Positions 36,078 through 48,277 of a stretch of DNA of 64,000 nt are shown in pieces. The stretch is taken from positions 12,113,286 to 12,177,285 of the forward strand of contig NC_033623.1 of the NCBI RefSeq assembly GCF_001540865.1, given 5' to 3'. The notes beneath the pieces were generated by a model. It was not told the DNA's origin. It was given only the letters and a program-made list of their open reading frames with translations, and made no database searches. Numbering within the stretch: position 1 is the first letter of the stretch; the number at the start of each line of letters is the position of its first letter. This stretch comes from Ananas comosus (Eukaryota > Streptophyta > Magnoliopsida > Poales > Bromeliaceae). The translations under genes and the position numbers were made by a program.

Positions 36078-36658
36078 GGACTTTTTTCGAAATAACCCTG
36101 TGAAAGTTCGTATTTGCCAAACTAATCTCGTAAAATTTTTATTTGTAAAACTAACCCTCTTTTCGCCACGTGGGCGCCATGTCAAGAATTCCTCAAAAAG
36201 GCGGTGAATCGTTCACCGTCTTTATAATTTTTGTTGTAAAAGCGGTGAATGGTTCACCCTCTTTAGAAGACGGTATACCATTCACCGTCTTTAGTGCAAA
36301 ATTTTCCTTTCCGCCATTTTCCCTTTCCGCCCTCTCAAATCCGCTTTTTCTGTGCCCTCGAGAAGACGAGGAATGATTCACCGTATTATCAAGGACACCG
36401 TATTATGAACTTGGAAAGATTTGCGCAGTGTAGGAATTTGTACTAAAAACGGTGAATGGTTCACCGTCTTATGAAGACGGTGAACCATTCACCGCCTTCA
36501 CAACAAATATCAAAGACGGTGAACGATTCACCGTCTTTTTGAGGAATCCCTAACGTGGCATCCACGTGGCGAGAGGAGGGTTAGTTTCACAAATAAAAAT
36601 TTCATAGGATTAGTTTGGCAAATACGAAATTTTACAGAATTATTTTCGAAAAAAGTCC
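36078..36658. mobile_element. Foldback MITE with 8-bp target-site duplication and internal palindromes
   Basis: GGACTTTTTTCGAAATAA at the left end pairs with TTATTTTCGAAAAAAGTCC at the right. The inverted match continues inward past TTTGCCAAACTAATC and CTAACCCTC to CCACGTGG, about 100 bases. TCATCAAC at 36070-36077 and 36659-36666 is the target duplication. The interior is built from copies of GACGGTGAATGGTTCACCGTC, each itself a near-palindrome. Eight bases suggest hAT, while the long inverted ends suggest Mutator-like; I leave it open. Confidence 0.85.
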
Positions 36659-36666
36659 TCATCAAC

Positions 36667-37375
36667 ATATGGTAGGTATAAGTTTTCTATGTTTTTCCAT
36701 TCCGGCGTATATAAAAATCTAAATAAATAAATTTTAATAAAAATTATATTAATACCATAAAAAAAAGGTGGATTTTTTTAAAAAAATAGTATAACATGTA
36801 GGCCCAATCTAGGAGTATATATTATTGTTTATTTTATAATCCCTAGTTCAAAAGCGTCTAGCATTTACTAATTTTTCTAATTTCTAGTTAAAAAAGAAAA
36901 TATTGATTTTCCAATGGGAATGTTCTGAGATTACAAATCTTCTATTTTGGATTATAAGCCTAATATAGCTTTTTATTTCAATTTTATTTAAAAATTTAAA
37001 TAAAACATTTAATAATAATTTGTTCTGTGTGAAATTCTTTTATGTGTGATTAGAAATTAAAAATTTAGCTCCTTCTCTATGCAAAAATTCGGTACCTATA
37101 ATTTAATAGGAAGATATCTTTATCGACTCTTTAATTAATCACAATTAATTAGCCAAGTGCTTTAATAATTAGTAGTAAAATTAGAGCTCCACTCGTTCTG
37201 GTGCTAAATTCCGATTTTGCCCTTGCATGTTTCTGGTAATAACAGGAATGTTGTTAGTCTCAGGAATACAGAATTCTTCGGCAAATCTTCGGCAGCATCT
37301 CTGTCGCCTGCAGTGTCGAATAGCGGAAAAGCGATTCCATGCACCGCACTCCATAGACCGGGATCCCAAACAACT
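36667..37375. other. AT-rich intergenic DNA, no gene seen
   Basis: Short frames at 37181-37468 overlap on both strands and show no domain. Confidence 0.4.
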
Positions 37376-37850
37376 AGGAATGTCCATGGATATGGATATC
37401 CGAAATTTTCTTCAAACCGAACTCGAATGAAATGGATATATTCGATGCTAAATGAATATGAATATTAAAAATAGAAATTTGACGGATATAAATTCGGATA
37501 TGAATTTTGACTGTACCCGACCCGAACCCGAACCCGACCCAAACCGGAATTTATTTGTATTATATAATATATATATATATAAAAATTTGATGTTATATTT
37601 AATTTGTATTTTAAAAATTTAGATTTAATATAATATATTTTGAAATATTGAAAAAAGAAATAATTGTTTCGGGTTTAAATTTTTGGGTACAGGTTCGGTT
37701 CAGGTTTCGAATTTTTGATCGGGTTCGGATTTGAATATCGATTTTTAAAATCCGTCGGGTTCGGATTCGAGTTTGAGTCTCAGTTTTAGAATCGGGTTCG
37801 GATTCGGGTTTTTGAAAATCCGCCTTGAATCCGACCCGTTGATATATCTA
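37376..37850. repeat. Foldback region rich in CCGAACC / GGGTTCGG words
   Basis: CCCGACCCGAACCCGAACCC at about 37518-37540 faces several GGGTTCGGATTCGGG words at about 37728-37815, with AT-rich DNA between. Similar TCGGGTTCGGGTT-rich non-autonomous elements are common in plant genomes. The ends are not well defined. Confidence 0.45.
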
Positions 37851-37957
37851 CACACAACACTAATTTCAAAACCTTAAAATTTAATTACGAGCCTCCTACA
37901 ACCTTCTAAAAATTTATATCTTTAATTTTTTTTTTTACATGTAAATTTCGAGTTTTC

Positions 37958-38470
37958 TACCATCTGCACTAAGGAAACAACCGATTCATATCTTTAGAAA
38001 AAAAAATTCTAAAATTTGGCGATCACAGTTTGGCCCCTAGAATTTACCAATTCCTTCATAATTTTTTAAAAATATTTTCATTAAATTTTATGTTTTTAAA
38101 AAATAATTAACTGAGATATAAATGATGTAGTGTAATTAGTAACTACTAGACGGATAACTTCCTTTTATCGTGGGAGGAAGCTTAATATGTAGCAGTTATA
38201 TCATTTACAATTAGGTCTACTGCTATTTGTACTAGGAAACAGCTAATTCCTATCTTTAGAAAAAAAAAAAATATAAAATTTGGCTGTGGCACTTTGGCCC
38301 TAAGAGAGTTTTCCACTTTCCTCGTAATTTTTAGAAAAATATTTTCATTAAATTTTAATTTTTTTAAAAATAATTAGTTGAGATATAAATGACGTGGTGT
38401 AACTATTAGACGGAGAACTTCCTTTTATGGTGGGAGGAATTCTAATATGTTGCAGTTATACTACTGTATT
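37958..38470. repeat. Diverged tandem duplication of a 250-bp unit
   Basis: Unit 1 (about 37958-38215) and unit 2 (about 38216-38470) share CACTAAGGAAACA / [69 protein letters not shown] and GTGGGAGGAA in the same order. Divergence shows an old duplication, unlike the N-flanked ones. Confidence 0.75.
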
Positions 38471-40935
38471 TACAATCAGCCAATTATATATCTGTTTTGA
38501 AAGAAAAGTATAAAATACTATGTTTGGGATGGATAGATTAAGAGAGAGTAATTTGATAAACGAGAAATTCGATAATCAGTCAGTCATACGTAACTAATAT
38601 GACCGCTGCATTTTTATTTTTTTTTCCAGCGTGGACTTGCATGTGTTAGCTTCCGTAACCCAACGTGACCTGAAGAAGGAATTCTACACTGTCACACTTG
38701 CACCACGTCATCAATAACAAGCCAATCACATTTCTTCTTTTCAAACAAAGATACAAAATTTTTTTTATTTTGTAATCATGATGGGACATATATTTCTGAA
38801 AAAAGATATTTGATTGATTTGTTATGCCACGTCACTAATATACGGCATTTTAGAATTTTTCCACTTGGAGACCCTGTACATGCATGTACGGGTGGGAAGC
38901 CCTTTTCACTCCAAAGCCGAAAGTGCATACTTCCGATTGTGACCCAGGATTGCAGCAGCGTAGAATTGGGGCCCGTGATCACGTTCTCTCATCCAGAAAA
39001 TGACTCCTAATATCGCAAATATTGGGCCATGCAAATTAGTCTGTTTGTGCGGAGGCCTACTTACTAGGCCATGGTATTCCTCTTCGCCCAACAAATTCAC
39101 GTATATATATTCTTCTTCTTTTTTTTAAAAAAAAAATGTTTTGGTTTGAACGCTTTAAACTACTGCATAAAGTAGTGAAAATAGAAGCGAAATTTCCATA
39201 ATTGTTTTTCTAATTCTTTCATTCTTACATTAGCCAAACACAAGTTCATCAAAAGTACAGTGAAACTACATAAATGCAGTAGAAGGGAGTTGAGTGAATC
39301 CCGCTGGTTCGAACAACTATGACCTGATTTGCCGATGTTGCTTCGAGCTAAAGTTAGGTGTAAATCTTACATTCTATTCACGAGAGTTTAAGTTTATAAT
39401 ACTAGTCTTGTCATAACTTTATATTTTTAATGCTAAACATTCAGAAGGGGTGTTTTAACTCGTAGGACATGTTTGGTTCAAAATGAAAATAAATATTAAA
39501 AATAGAAATCAGAATGGACTGGAATTGAAACAGAATGATAAAATCTTTAATTTGTTTCGTCGGTAAAAAGAATCATAGTCATAATCATGTTTAAAATAAA
39601 ATTCAAAAAGATTAAATTTTAGTTGAAATTAAATTTATTATTCAAATTCGTAATCACAATTTAAACTTAAAATTTAAATTTATAATTCCAATTTAAATTC
39701 AAAGTCAAGGCTTAAATATAAAACTAAAATTCAAATATCAAACTTATATTAGAATTTAAACTTGAATTTAAAAAACTTAATTTTGAATTCATAATTCAAT
39801 TATATATATAAATTTGTAATTTAAAATCGAATATAAATTAATGCTTGAATGTAAATAATTATTGTGCAAAATAATTCTTTTCTCAAAGCATATTCCTTCC
39901 TTGCTAAACCATTTTAAAGGGATTCCGTTCTCTCCGAAATAAAAATCAGAATACCCATCCCTCGATCCTCATTTCAGGCGTCAAATCCTTCAAACCAAAT
40001 ATGCTTTTAAGGTGTGTTTGGTTCGAAGTCGGAATCGGTATCGAAATTGGAATGAGAATAAGCTGCAAACAAATTAGAATGATTTATTATCTCATTATAT
40101 TTGGTTCGCCATCTGAATTAGAATCGAAATGAACTATTTCATTATCTATGTTTGGTTCAGATAGATATCAGAAATATAATCAAATTAATATGTCAATTTT
40201 ATCTTTATAATATATTAATTTAAACTTAAACTGAAAATTAAATATTAAAAATTTACGTCAAAATTTTAAAATGATGTTAAAATTTTAAATATATTTTTTA
40301 AAAAATTAAAAATTAAAATTGAACTGATAATTCAAAATATAAAACTAAATTTTGATTTATTCAAATTCAAACTTAAAATTATAATTTAAATTTCAATTTG
40401 AATCGATAAATTTAATTTAAATTTTAAATAAAATTTGAATAAAATTTTAGATTTTAAATTAAATTTAAATTTAACTTCAAATTTATAAATTAGATTCGAA
40501 ATGCTTAATTAAATTTTAATTCTTAATTTAAGTTCAAATTAAAATTAAAATTTATAAATATTTTTTTTATCTTAAACTTTTGTTTTAATTAAAAAATAAA
40601 TTTTAAAAAATTAAATTTAATCCAAACAAATCCGTTCTGCCAGAATTCGATTTCCACTCGGGCATCCTACGCCGAATTAGAAAAAAGAGTAATTGGAGGG
40701 GTTCCCATTTACCCAGGAATCAAAATCGAGATAAAAATTCCACGTATTAAATATGAACAAACAGATTCGTCCATTCCAGTCCCAGGATGAAAAGGGATGG
40801 ACCAAACCTGCCTTCGATTTTTATGGTGTAGATTTTGTATTTTATTTTTGGATGTCCAGGTACTACTTTTCTAAGCTACGTAGCTATTTGGAACTCATTT
40901 GTGGAAAATCAATTCTTCAATTTTTTTTTTTTAGT

Positions 40936-40936
<1 letters not shown>
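38471..40936. other. AT-rich intergenic DNA with GTTTGG-type MITEs
   Basis: ACATGTTTGGTTCAAAATG at about 39467 and CAAACCAAATATGC at 39988-40003 look like inverted ends of one element. GGTGTGTTTGGTTCGAAGTC at about 40012 starts another. The interior is made of AAATTTAAA-type words. No gene seen. Confidence 0.4.

Positions 40937-40984
<48 letters not shown>
40937..40984. repeat. (GA)n microsatellite
   Basis: Perfect GA run of about 24 units. Confidence 0.95.
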
Positions 40985-40988
<4 letters not shown>

Positions 40989-41085
40989 CGATAAAAGCAG
41001 AATGTGGTAACTGCCAAACTACAAACTTGATGCTACAGTATAAAAGAACATAGTAGAACATAAAGACAATATATATATATATATA

Positions 41086-41626
41086 GAGTGTGGCTAGGAT
41101 GCTTATGGAAGCACGGAGGGCTCCATGCTTCCACTTTGTTTTCGATGTTCGGACTTTTGAATCGATGATCGGCTCCGTTAGACTTGATCTAGAGTATTTG
41201 AAGTATCTAAGAAATAAATTTTGCGATTTTTCGATATCATTTGCCTAGTGATCGAAGTGGCTTAAAATCAACGACTGAAAATAAAAATCTTACAAAATAT
41301 GATGATATGACATTAAAATTTTAGATCAAAATTATTGATCTTGTTTTATATGGTATAAAGAATTTTCTATCAAAATTTCATGTGATTTGGATATTTTTAC
41401 ACCGTTAAACTTGCAACCGGCTCACCACGGCCATTAAAATTATTGATTTTGAACCCCTTCGATCACTAGGCAAATGATATCGAAAAATCACAAAATTTAT
41501 TTTCGAGGTGCTTCAAATACTCTAGATCAACTCTAACGGAGCCGATCGTCAATTCGAAAGGCCAAAACTTCGAAAACAACTTGGAAGCATGGAGGGCTCC
41601 ATGCTTCCATAAGCATACCAGCCCAC
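41086..41626. mobile_element. MITE flanked by (TA)n on both sides
   Basis: GAGTGTGGCTAGGATGCTTA, then TGGAAGCA, at the left matches the reverse complement of TAAGCATACCAGCCCAC at the right. Inside each end is a second palindrome, GCATGGAGGGCTCCATGC. CGATGATCGGCTCCGTTAGA and its inverted counterpart extend the foldback further inward. Both sides are (TA)n tracts (41071-41085 and 41627-41643). Rice micron elements have this arrangement (established knowledge); homology to micron is not shown. Confidence 0.8.
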
Positions 41627-41645
41627 TATATATATATATATATAA

Positions 41646-42180
41646 TGAGAGAGAGCTAGGCTGGTATGCTATTAGTAGTACGGAGACCTCCGTATTACTA
41701 AGTTGTTTTTAATGATGCGACTTCCAAATCGACGATCGGCTCCATTAGACTTGATCTACACTATTAAAAGTATTTGAAAACTAAATTACATAATTTTTTG
41801 ATATCATTTAGCTAGTAATCAAAAGATCTCAAAATTGACAATTTTAATGGTTGATGTGATGTGTTTGTAAATTTAACGGTGTAAAATAATTCAAATCTGA
41901 TGAAATTTTTATAAAAAACTTTTTTTACTATTTAAAGTAAGATCAGTATCTCTGTTCTTAAATTCAAGTCTTTTTTTTATTATTTTTTATTAAATTTTTA
42001 TTTTTAACCGTTTATTTTTAGACTACTCGTTTGATAGGTAAATAATGTCAAAAAATTATGAAATTTAGTTTTCAAATATTTTTAATAGTGTAGATCAAGT
42101 CTAAAAGAGCCGATCATCGATTTGGAAGTCAGAATATTGAAAATAATTTGGTAGTACAGGAGCCTTGGTGCTACTTTCTT
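41646..42180. mobile_element. Related MITE, second member of the (TA)n-associated family
   Basis: Shares CTAGGCTGGTATGCTATTAG, CGACGATCGGCTCCATTAGA and the inverted internal arm with 41086-41626. It directly follows that element, sharing the (TA)n tract between them. The right end is degenerate. Confidence 0.65.
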
Positions 42181-43339
42181 ATTGAATTCTATACGCAAAA
42201 GCAACTTATAATTAACCTACAGTTAACATTGACAGAGTCGGCGTTGGATATAAATATGAGTATTTAGAAGCTATACGAAGTCGGCGTTGGTATTACTCCA
42301 ATGAGAGGGGCGTACGTCACTTTTATGTGGTGTTGTACGTAATTTTGTTATAGCTTAGTTTAAACTTGAACATAAGTGTCGGAAACCTTAGTTTTATTAA
42401 TAATAAAAAATAATAATTATTTTTTAAAAGATTAATCTATTAATATTATTCATATTTAATATTTTCTTTCACGTTCGGAAAATTAGCTTTTCTCGAGATT
42501 ATATATTCAATATTTTTTCTCAAGTTAGGTAAGGTTGAATTAAATGAGAGGATATAAGTTTGAATTTAATAGAAGAAAATTAATTATACGCATCCCCGCA
42601 TCTGATATATAAGTTTGAATCAAGTGGGAAAATTTTTGAGATGCAAGCTTGAATTAAATGGAAGAAAAATATTTTGAGGTGTGGTTGAATTATATCTGGG
42701 AGATGTTTTTTGAGATGTAATTTTGTAAGAAATTAATTATTCTAGAAATTTTGAGACACAAGCTTAGAAAAAATAATCGTTATTTTAAAAAAAAATTAAA
42801 CTATCGAAAAATAATATTTTTAATATTTATATTCAATAAATTAAAGATTATGAAAATGTGAGGATTGAAATCAAAGGCCTTAAAAATTAAAATACTCAGA
42901 ATCGTTGTTTTCGACCAACCTTTTGGATCCTCTAGCTAAGATCCAGGTATTACGATGGGGATTTAAGAAAACTATATATGTATATCCAACTACTTTGGAT
43001 AAATATATATGTCACGCGTCTAGACATAGTATATATATATATGATTAATATTAAGGTTAATTGTGTTGGTAGCCCTCTGAATTTTTATTAAAGTTTTACT
43101 TTATACTCTATTATTTAAATATGACATAAACACCCTCTAGCCAAACCATTGTAAATATTCCAAATTAACATATTTTTTCATTTGACGTTGATTTTACTGA
43201 TGAAAAAATAATTTGAACATCATCAGGTAAATAAATTTTGAACCCATGTATATACTGAAAGATAAGTAAAAACTTACTTGTTATATTAAGTAGATGGTTA
43301 AGGCCTCACTTGATTTTCTTTTTTTTTGACTTGTCTTCG
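42181..43339. other. AT-rich intergenic DNA, no gene seen
   Basis: No coding or RNA feature recognised. Confidence 0.5.
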
Positions 43340-43349
43340 GTGTTATGAT

Positions 43350-43511
43350 TTTTTTTTTTTTTTTTTTTCTGAGAGATAGATAGCACGCTACTCGCTTCGT
43401 TTATTTCATTTAGAAATAAATTTAGCTGAAAATGTGAATCAACTAGGATTCGAACTTGGGTATCGGGTACCAACCACCAAGCCCTTTGCCACTTGATCTA
43501 GAAACGGTCGT
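43350..43511 (-). mobile_element. tRNA-type SINE (minus) with 10-bp target-site duplication
   Basis: It reads poly(T), CTGAGAGATAGATAGCACGC, then GGATTCGAAC (B-box complement) and CTAGAAACGGTCG. GTGTTATGAT at 43340-43349 and 43512-43521 is the target duplication. Confidence 0.85.
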
Positions 43512-43731
43512 GTGTTATGATCCGTTAGCCTGCATCACTGCATTGCACTCCAATTTTTCTTTTTTCTTTCCAAGGAAAACCTTGGATGTAGGAATTACAA
43601 GCAATCTAGTACTGCCCCTCCTATAATATATAAAAATTATATAACAAAATTTATTTTCACAGCAAATATCCTTTTCATTAGAAAAGAAAACTTCAGGAAG
43701 GCCAAATTTCTTGTCAAAAGAAACGTCAGCT

Positions 43732-43879
43732 ATCGACCATCCCTAAAGCAAGTGGCGAAGAATTGATGGTTGTTATCTGAGACCCAAGTTTGAACCTTAG
43801 TTGATTCACATTTTTCGCCAAGTTTATTTCTAAATGAAATAAACGAAGCGGGTAACGTGCTACCTATCTTTAAAAAAAA
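43732..43879 (+). mobile_element. tRNA-type SINE with 16-bp target-site duplication
   Basis: CGACCATCCCTAAAGCAAGTG head, AATGAAATAAACGAAGCGGG body and poly(A). AAAAGAAACGTCAGCT at 43716-43731 and 43880-43895 is the target duplication. Confidence 0.9.
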
Positions 43880-44621
43880 AAAAGAAACGTCAGCTTAGTA
43901 TCCATATTTTATTTTTTTTGGATAAATTGTATGTTTGGTTCTCAAACTATGATGTAAGTGACACTTTATAAATTTTAATTTTTTATAATTTCAAGATCAA
44001 ACTTTTAAAATTACTGCAGTCAAATCCCACAATCTCTTCCGCATAATATATGTAGTCAATCTAATCCTTTATTCTTGACAATGGAGGGAGAGTTTCTTTT
44101 TATTAGTATTATTATTATTATCAATGTTAGTAAAAAGGGCGAAACTCGATCCACACAAAACCTGTAAGATCAGTGATTACTAAAAATATATTTTTATCTA
44201 TGAATCTAAATAGAGGGGCAATGTTATTAGCATGAAGAGCAAATGTTAATATCGATAGATAAATTTATTAAAACTGATTTTTAAATTTTGGCTAAATTTA
44301 GTCGAATTCAATAAATCTAAAATGCTTTCCAATGGATCTCGTTGGTGATGCTGCTATAATGCAAATATTTTTTCAAATTAGATAATATTGTGAGAAAAAC
44401 GGGCATTGCCGAGCCGGGTCGTAATTAAGAATAGTTTATATGTTTGGGCCTAAGCCTACCAAACCCGATAAGCGACTAGTACTTTGACTGGGCCTCTCCT
44501 GGCCCATTAGAAGCCCAAGGCCATTTTCAAGATTTGGTATTTATTAACTCAAGGTTAAAAATGTGGTTAAATAAATTATTTAATTGTAAAAAATTAAAAG
44601 TTAGAAAAAATAATGCAAATA

Positions 44622-45107
44622 GAGGTATGCTAGGAAGCCTTCCGTATTTCAAGTTGTTTTCAATTATTAGACATCTAACGACGATCAGTTCCGTTAAATA
44701 TAATCTACGGTATAGGAATTATCTGGAAATTAAATTTTGCAATTTGTTTGCTTCGTTTTCTTAGTAATCTAGTAGCTTCAAAATGAATGGCTAAAAATAA
44801 AAGTTTCGTAAAAATTAGTGGTAAAGCACTTTAATTTTAAATAAAAAATATTGATCTTACTCTTAATGTCAAGTAGAATTTTTAATTTAAATTTTTATCT
44901 AATTAGGATTGTTCTACATTTTAAACTTACAAACGAGCCGCATCAGTCATTAAAATAGTTATTTTTGAGACCTTATGATTATTTGATAAATAATGTTGAA
45001 AAATTATATAATTTGATATCTAGATATTCTAATAACGTAAATCATATTTAACAAAATTGGTCGTTGAATCGGATGTTCAATCATGAAAAATAAGTGCCTC
45101 ATGTTCA
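44622..45107. mobile_element. Degenerate MITE of the 41086-41626 family
   Basis: GGTATGCTAGGAAGCCTTCC, GACGATCAGTTCCGTTAAAT and the inverted internal arm (CATCAGTCATTAAAATAG, AATTGGTCGTTGAATCGG) match the family. It is repeated at about 49163-49640 in the second copy of the 2 kb block. Confidence 0.6.
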
Positions 45108-45252
45108 TTCAAGTAATTCATGTAAACTTCACTACCCCTTCCTCCACATGTCACATGTGCTACACCAACAAAAGTCAAAATTTAATGAGCTATAGTAACC
45201 AAAAGAAGAACAAAACAAACCCATCAAGTTAACAAAAACGAACTCCATGTTA

Positions 45253-48039
45253 CTACTGATCTTGGTTCTGGTCCTGGGCTGTCCAATATGTCTTCACAGC
45301 CAAGAGCAGCTTCTCCCTGACCAGCGGGCCGTCTTCGTGGTCGGCGATCCGGCTCTCCCACCGCATTCTGTCCGCAACATTTTTGACCTTCACCAGAATA
45401 TCGACGTCGTCGCGGAAGATCACTGCCCCCTCCGGCCTCAGGATTCTATCCATCTCCAAGAGAATGTCTTCCATTTCACATCTATATACTCGACAAAATC
45501 AAAATCGCACCGTGTCAGTTTGTTAAATTTTCCGTCAGGACATTTGATTTTTGGTCAATTTTTCATGCTAACCTGTCTTTGTAGAGGCTGAACACTGAAT
45601 CAGCATGAAGAAGATCATAAGTTCTCGGATATGTAGACATTGCCTCGCACCTGCAATGAAGCAAAATTTGCTACATGCATGTAACTAAGATTGTCTACAT
45701 TACACAATGGATTAATTACTAGCATTTATCTATCTTCTGTTGCTATTGATCTTCTATCATATCAATCATTTCAATCAATCCCTTCCTGTTTGAAACATAT
45801 CTATCAGATGGAAATGGCTACATCAATTAATGTTTTGATTCATGTTTGCTACGTCCGTGTTGAATCTTAACCATGGCAACTTCTATTATCAATGCTAGAT
45901 TTACAATTCACTCTAATAAATTTGTAATTCTATAATTTTACTTAGCTAAATGGTAACTTTACTATACTAATTTTATCACCTTTTTTAATAAAAAATTTTA
46001 AAAATTTTGTTTAAAATCTCAAGATTATTAAATTATAAGTTGTAAAAATTACAATTCCTTTCCTTCGTAGACCTAGCTAGCTCCAATTTGATAATATGAT
46101 GAGTAAAATTATCATTTTTATACTCTGGAACATTCAAAAAATTTAAAAAATACTTTTAATCTTTTTTCTTTTTATGTGATATAAAATTATGGTTGGAACC
46201 ATCATCGAGAAAGTACGTGCGCCGATGGTTGCAACGGTCATTTTATATCATTGTAGTAAGAAAAATTGTAAAAATTTTAGAATTTTTAAAATATTTTCTA
46301 ATGTAAATATGTTACGTTTAGCTATCACTTGGTTGAAGCAGCAAATAAACTTTTTACGGCTTAATTGTAAAAATCATCAGTAAGGTAAGAGAAAATAAAA
46401 AATAAAAAGAAAATAGAGTAATAAGTGAACTAAACTGAACACAAGAGCTCCAAAACTCACCAATCGTGGTACGTGCCGATGAGCCCGCGCTCGTAGATCA
46501 CACCAAGCGTGTCCACGGGGGCCGCGGTGGGCACCACGTTCATGACCCACACGGGCTCGCCCACGAGCGCGGCGGCGAAGCCGCCCAAACGCGCGTTCAT
46601 GTCGAGCACGTTGCGGCGCCGCCGCAGCTGCTCCGCCGCGGCCGCTTTGTAGAACCCGACCCTCCTCCTCCACGCCGCCGCGTCCTCCGCGAACGCCTCG
46701 GCCGACACTCCCGCGACGCTCCCTCTCACGATCCGCGGCGGCGCCGCCGCGGCGCGCTCGGGCCACCGCGCGAGCTCCCCGCCCGCCACCTGTTTGATGT
46801 TGTGCGCCTGAGGCAGCGGCGTTATGCAGGGCTCCATTTTCGCGTACCAAGCGGCGTCGGGGCTCGAGTCCGCGGGGCAAAACCGGGGGGATCTGAAGAT
46901 CCTGCGGGTGATCTTGCAGTGGATGTGGTTGGTGGGCTTCCGCCAAACTGCGATGTCGCCGCTTTCTTTGATCTTTTTCCAGCAGAGGCTCCTGGTTATG
47001 TTCTCGATTGCGGATTGTTCGGAATTCAAATCGTCTTGCGTTCTCTCCCNCAATTGATCGGCGGGCCCGAGAGGATCCAGTACCCCCCGGGCCGCAGAAT
47101 GCGGTCGATCTCGATCAGGTATAATCCGTCTTTTTCATCAGGATTAAGAAAATCAACAATGGGGGTTGAATTGCACTACTAGCTAATTTTGGATAATTCA
47201 AAATGAATTGATAATCTTATCAGTTTAAGATAATGTAACTACTATATAAGCCAACAAAACCACAATCTTAAGATAACACATCAGCTGCTGCACAAGTAAA
47301 TTTTAATTCACGGAAAAGAGGAGATGAGAAGATGTCGGTACCGTAGAGATGCCAGGGGATGAGGCAGCGCGAGCAGTGTGCCATGTCAAAAGCTCTGGCC
47401 GGGAAGGGCAGGCGGTTGGAGGCGAGCACGCCGATCATGGCCGGCACGCCGCGCTCCAGCGCGAACTGCACCTGCGCCTCGTGCGTGTCCCTCGGCGCCA
47501 GCGACATCGTCAGGATCCCTCGCGACAGCAGGCTCGCGCCCCAGCTCGCAACCTGCAGCTCTGATACCATGTTAATAAAAAAATCGATCTGATATGAAAC
47601 AATCTGATGTCAGAGAGAGGATCAGGATCAGGCGGCTCGGTACCCCGCAGCCGGTATCGATGGCGGTCCGTATCGACCCGTCGCGGAGCGGGATCAGGCG
47701 GCCGATCTCGTCGATGTACGCATCGGCACCGTTCGGAAACATGGTCCCGCCGCCGGGGAACACGAACTTGTCTCCCTCCACCTTGACCCAATTCTGAACC
47801 GCCTTCTCGACAGTAAGCTCCTTATGCGGCACGTTGGCGAACCACGCCGCGCCGCGGCTCTCGGGCCACGGGGGCGGGCTCCGGTATCCGGGCGGCGCCG
47901 GGACCAGGCACTTGAGCTGCTCGCCCTTCTCCGGGCAATGCCGCTCTCTATAGATGAGCCGGTCCCGGTCGAACCGCAGCGACCGGTCCCGGTCCTCGCA
48001 CGGCGTGTACTCCGAGTACCTGGCGTCGCACGCCGCCAC
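45253..48039 (-). CDS. PMT15/16-like methyltransferase (DUF248), N-terminus missing and frame broken at an N
   Basis: Visible exons are 48039-47644, 47552-47342, 47129-46461, 45650-45573 and 45481-45253, with GT-AG borders and the same exon phases as the PMT7-like gene. It encodes [72 protein letters not shown] (SAM site), [68 protein letters not shown] and MDRILRPEG, ending in [11 protein letters not shown]. These features fit the PMT14-16 subgroup better than PMT7. The sequence begins mid-protein at 48039, exactly where the 2 kb repeat starts, so the membrane anchor (about 100 residues) is absent. At the N at 47050, after PPINW, the frame slips by one and about ten family residues before ERTQDDLN are missing. 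GC-rich coding is intact elsewhere. It may be a real gene badly assembled, or a truncated gene. Confidence 0.8.
45700..46440. other. Intron of the PMT15/16-like gene
   Basis: AT-rich intron between exons 46461 and 45650. Nothing else recognised. Confidence 0.6.
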
Positions 48040-48277
48040 TGATTAGAAACGGCGTGTGTTATGATCCGTTAGCCTGCATCACTGCATTGCACTCCAATTT
48101 TTCTTTTTTCTTTCCAAAGGAAAACCTTGGATGTAGGAATTACAAAGCAATCTAGTACTGCCCCTCCTATAATATATAAAAATTATATAACAAAATTTAT
48201 TTTCACAGCAAATATCCTTTTCATTAGAAAAGAAAACTTCAGGAAGGCCAAATTTCTTGTCAAAAGAAACGTCAGCT

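Larger units (their letters stand above)
43490..45535. repeat. 2 kb direct duplication, copy 1 (partner 48041-50042)
   Basis: From TAGAAACGG and GTGTTATGATCCGTTAGCC through the last PMT exon to CGCACCGTGTCAG. It recurs about 4.55 kb to the right at high identity, the differences being mainly single-base indels. Both copies carry a SINE, a MITE and the last PMT15/16-like exon. Confidence 0.9.

Noticed and set aside
46466..47182. 238-residue open frame on the plus strand
   Set aside because: It is the antisense of the GC-rich PMT15/16-like exon. High third-position G+C keeps the opposite strand open.
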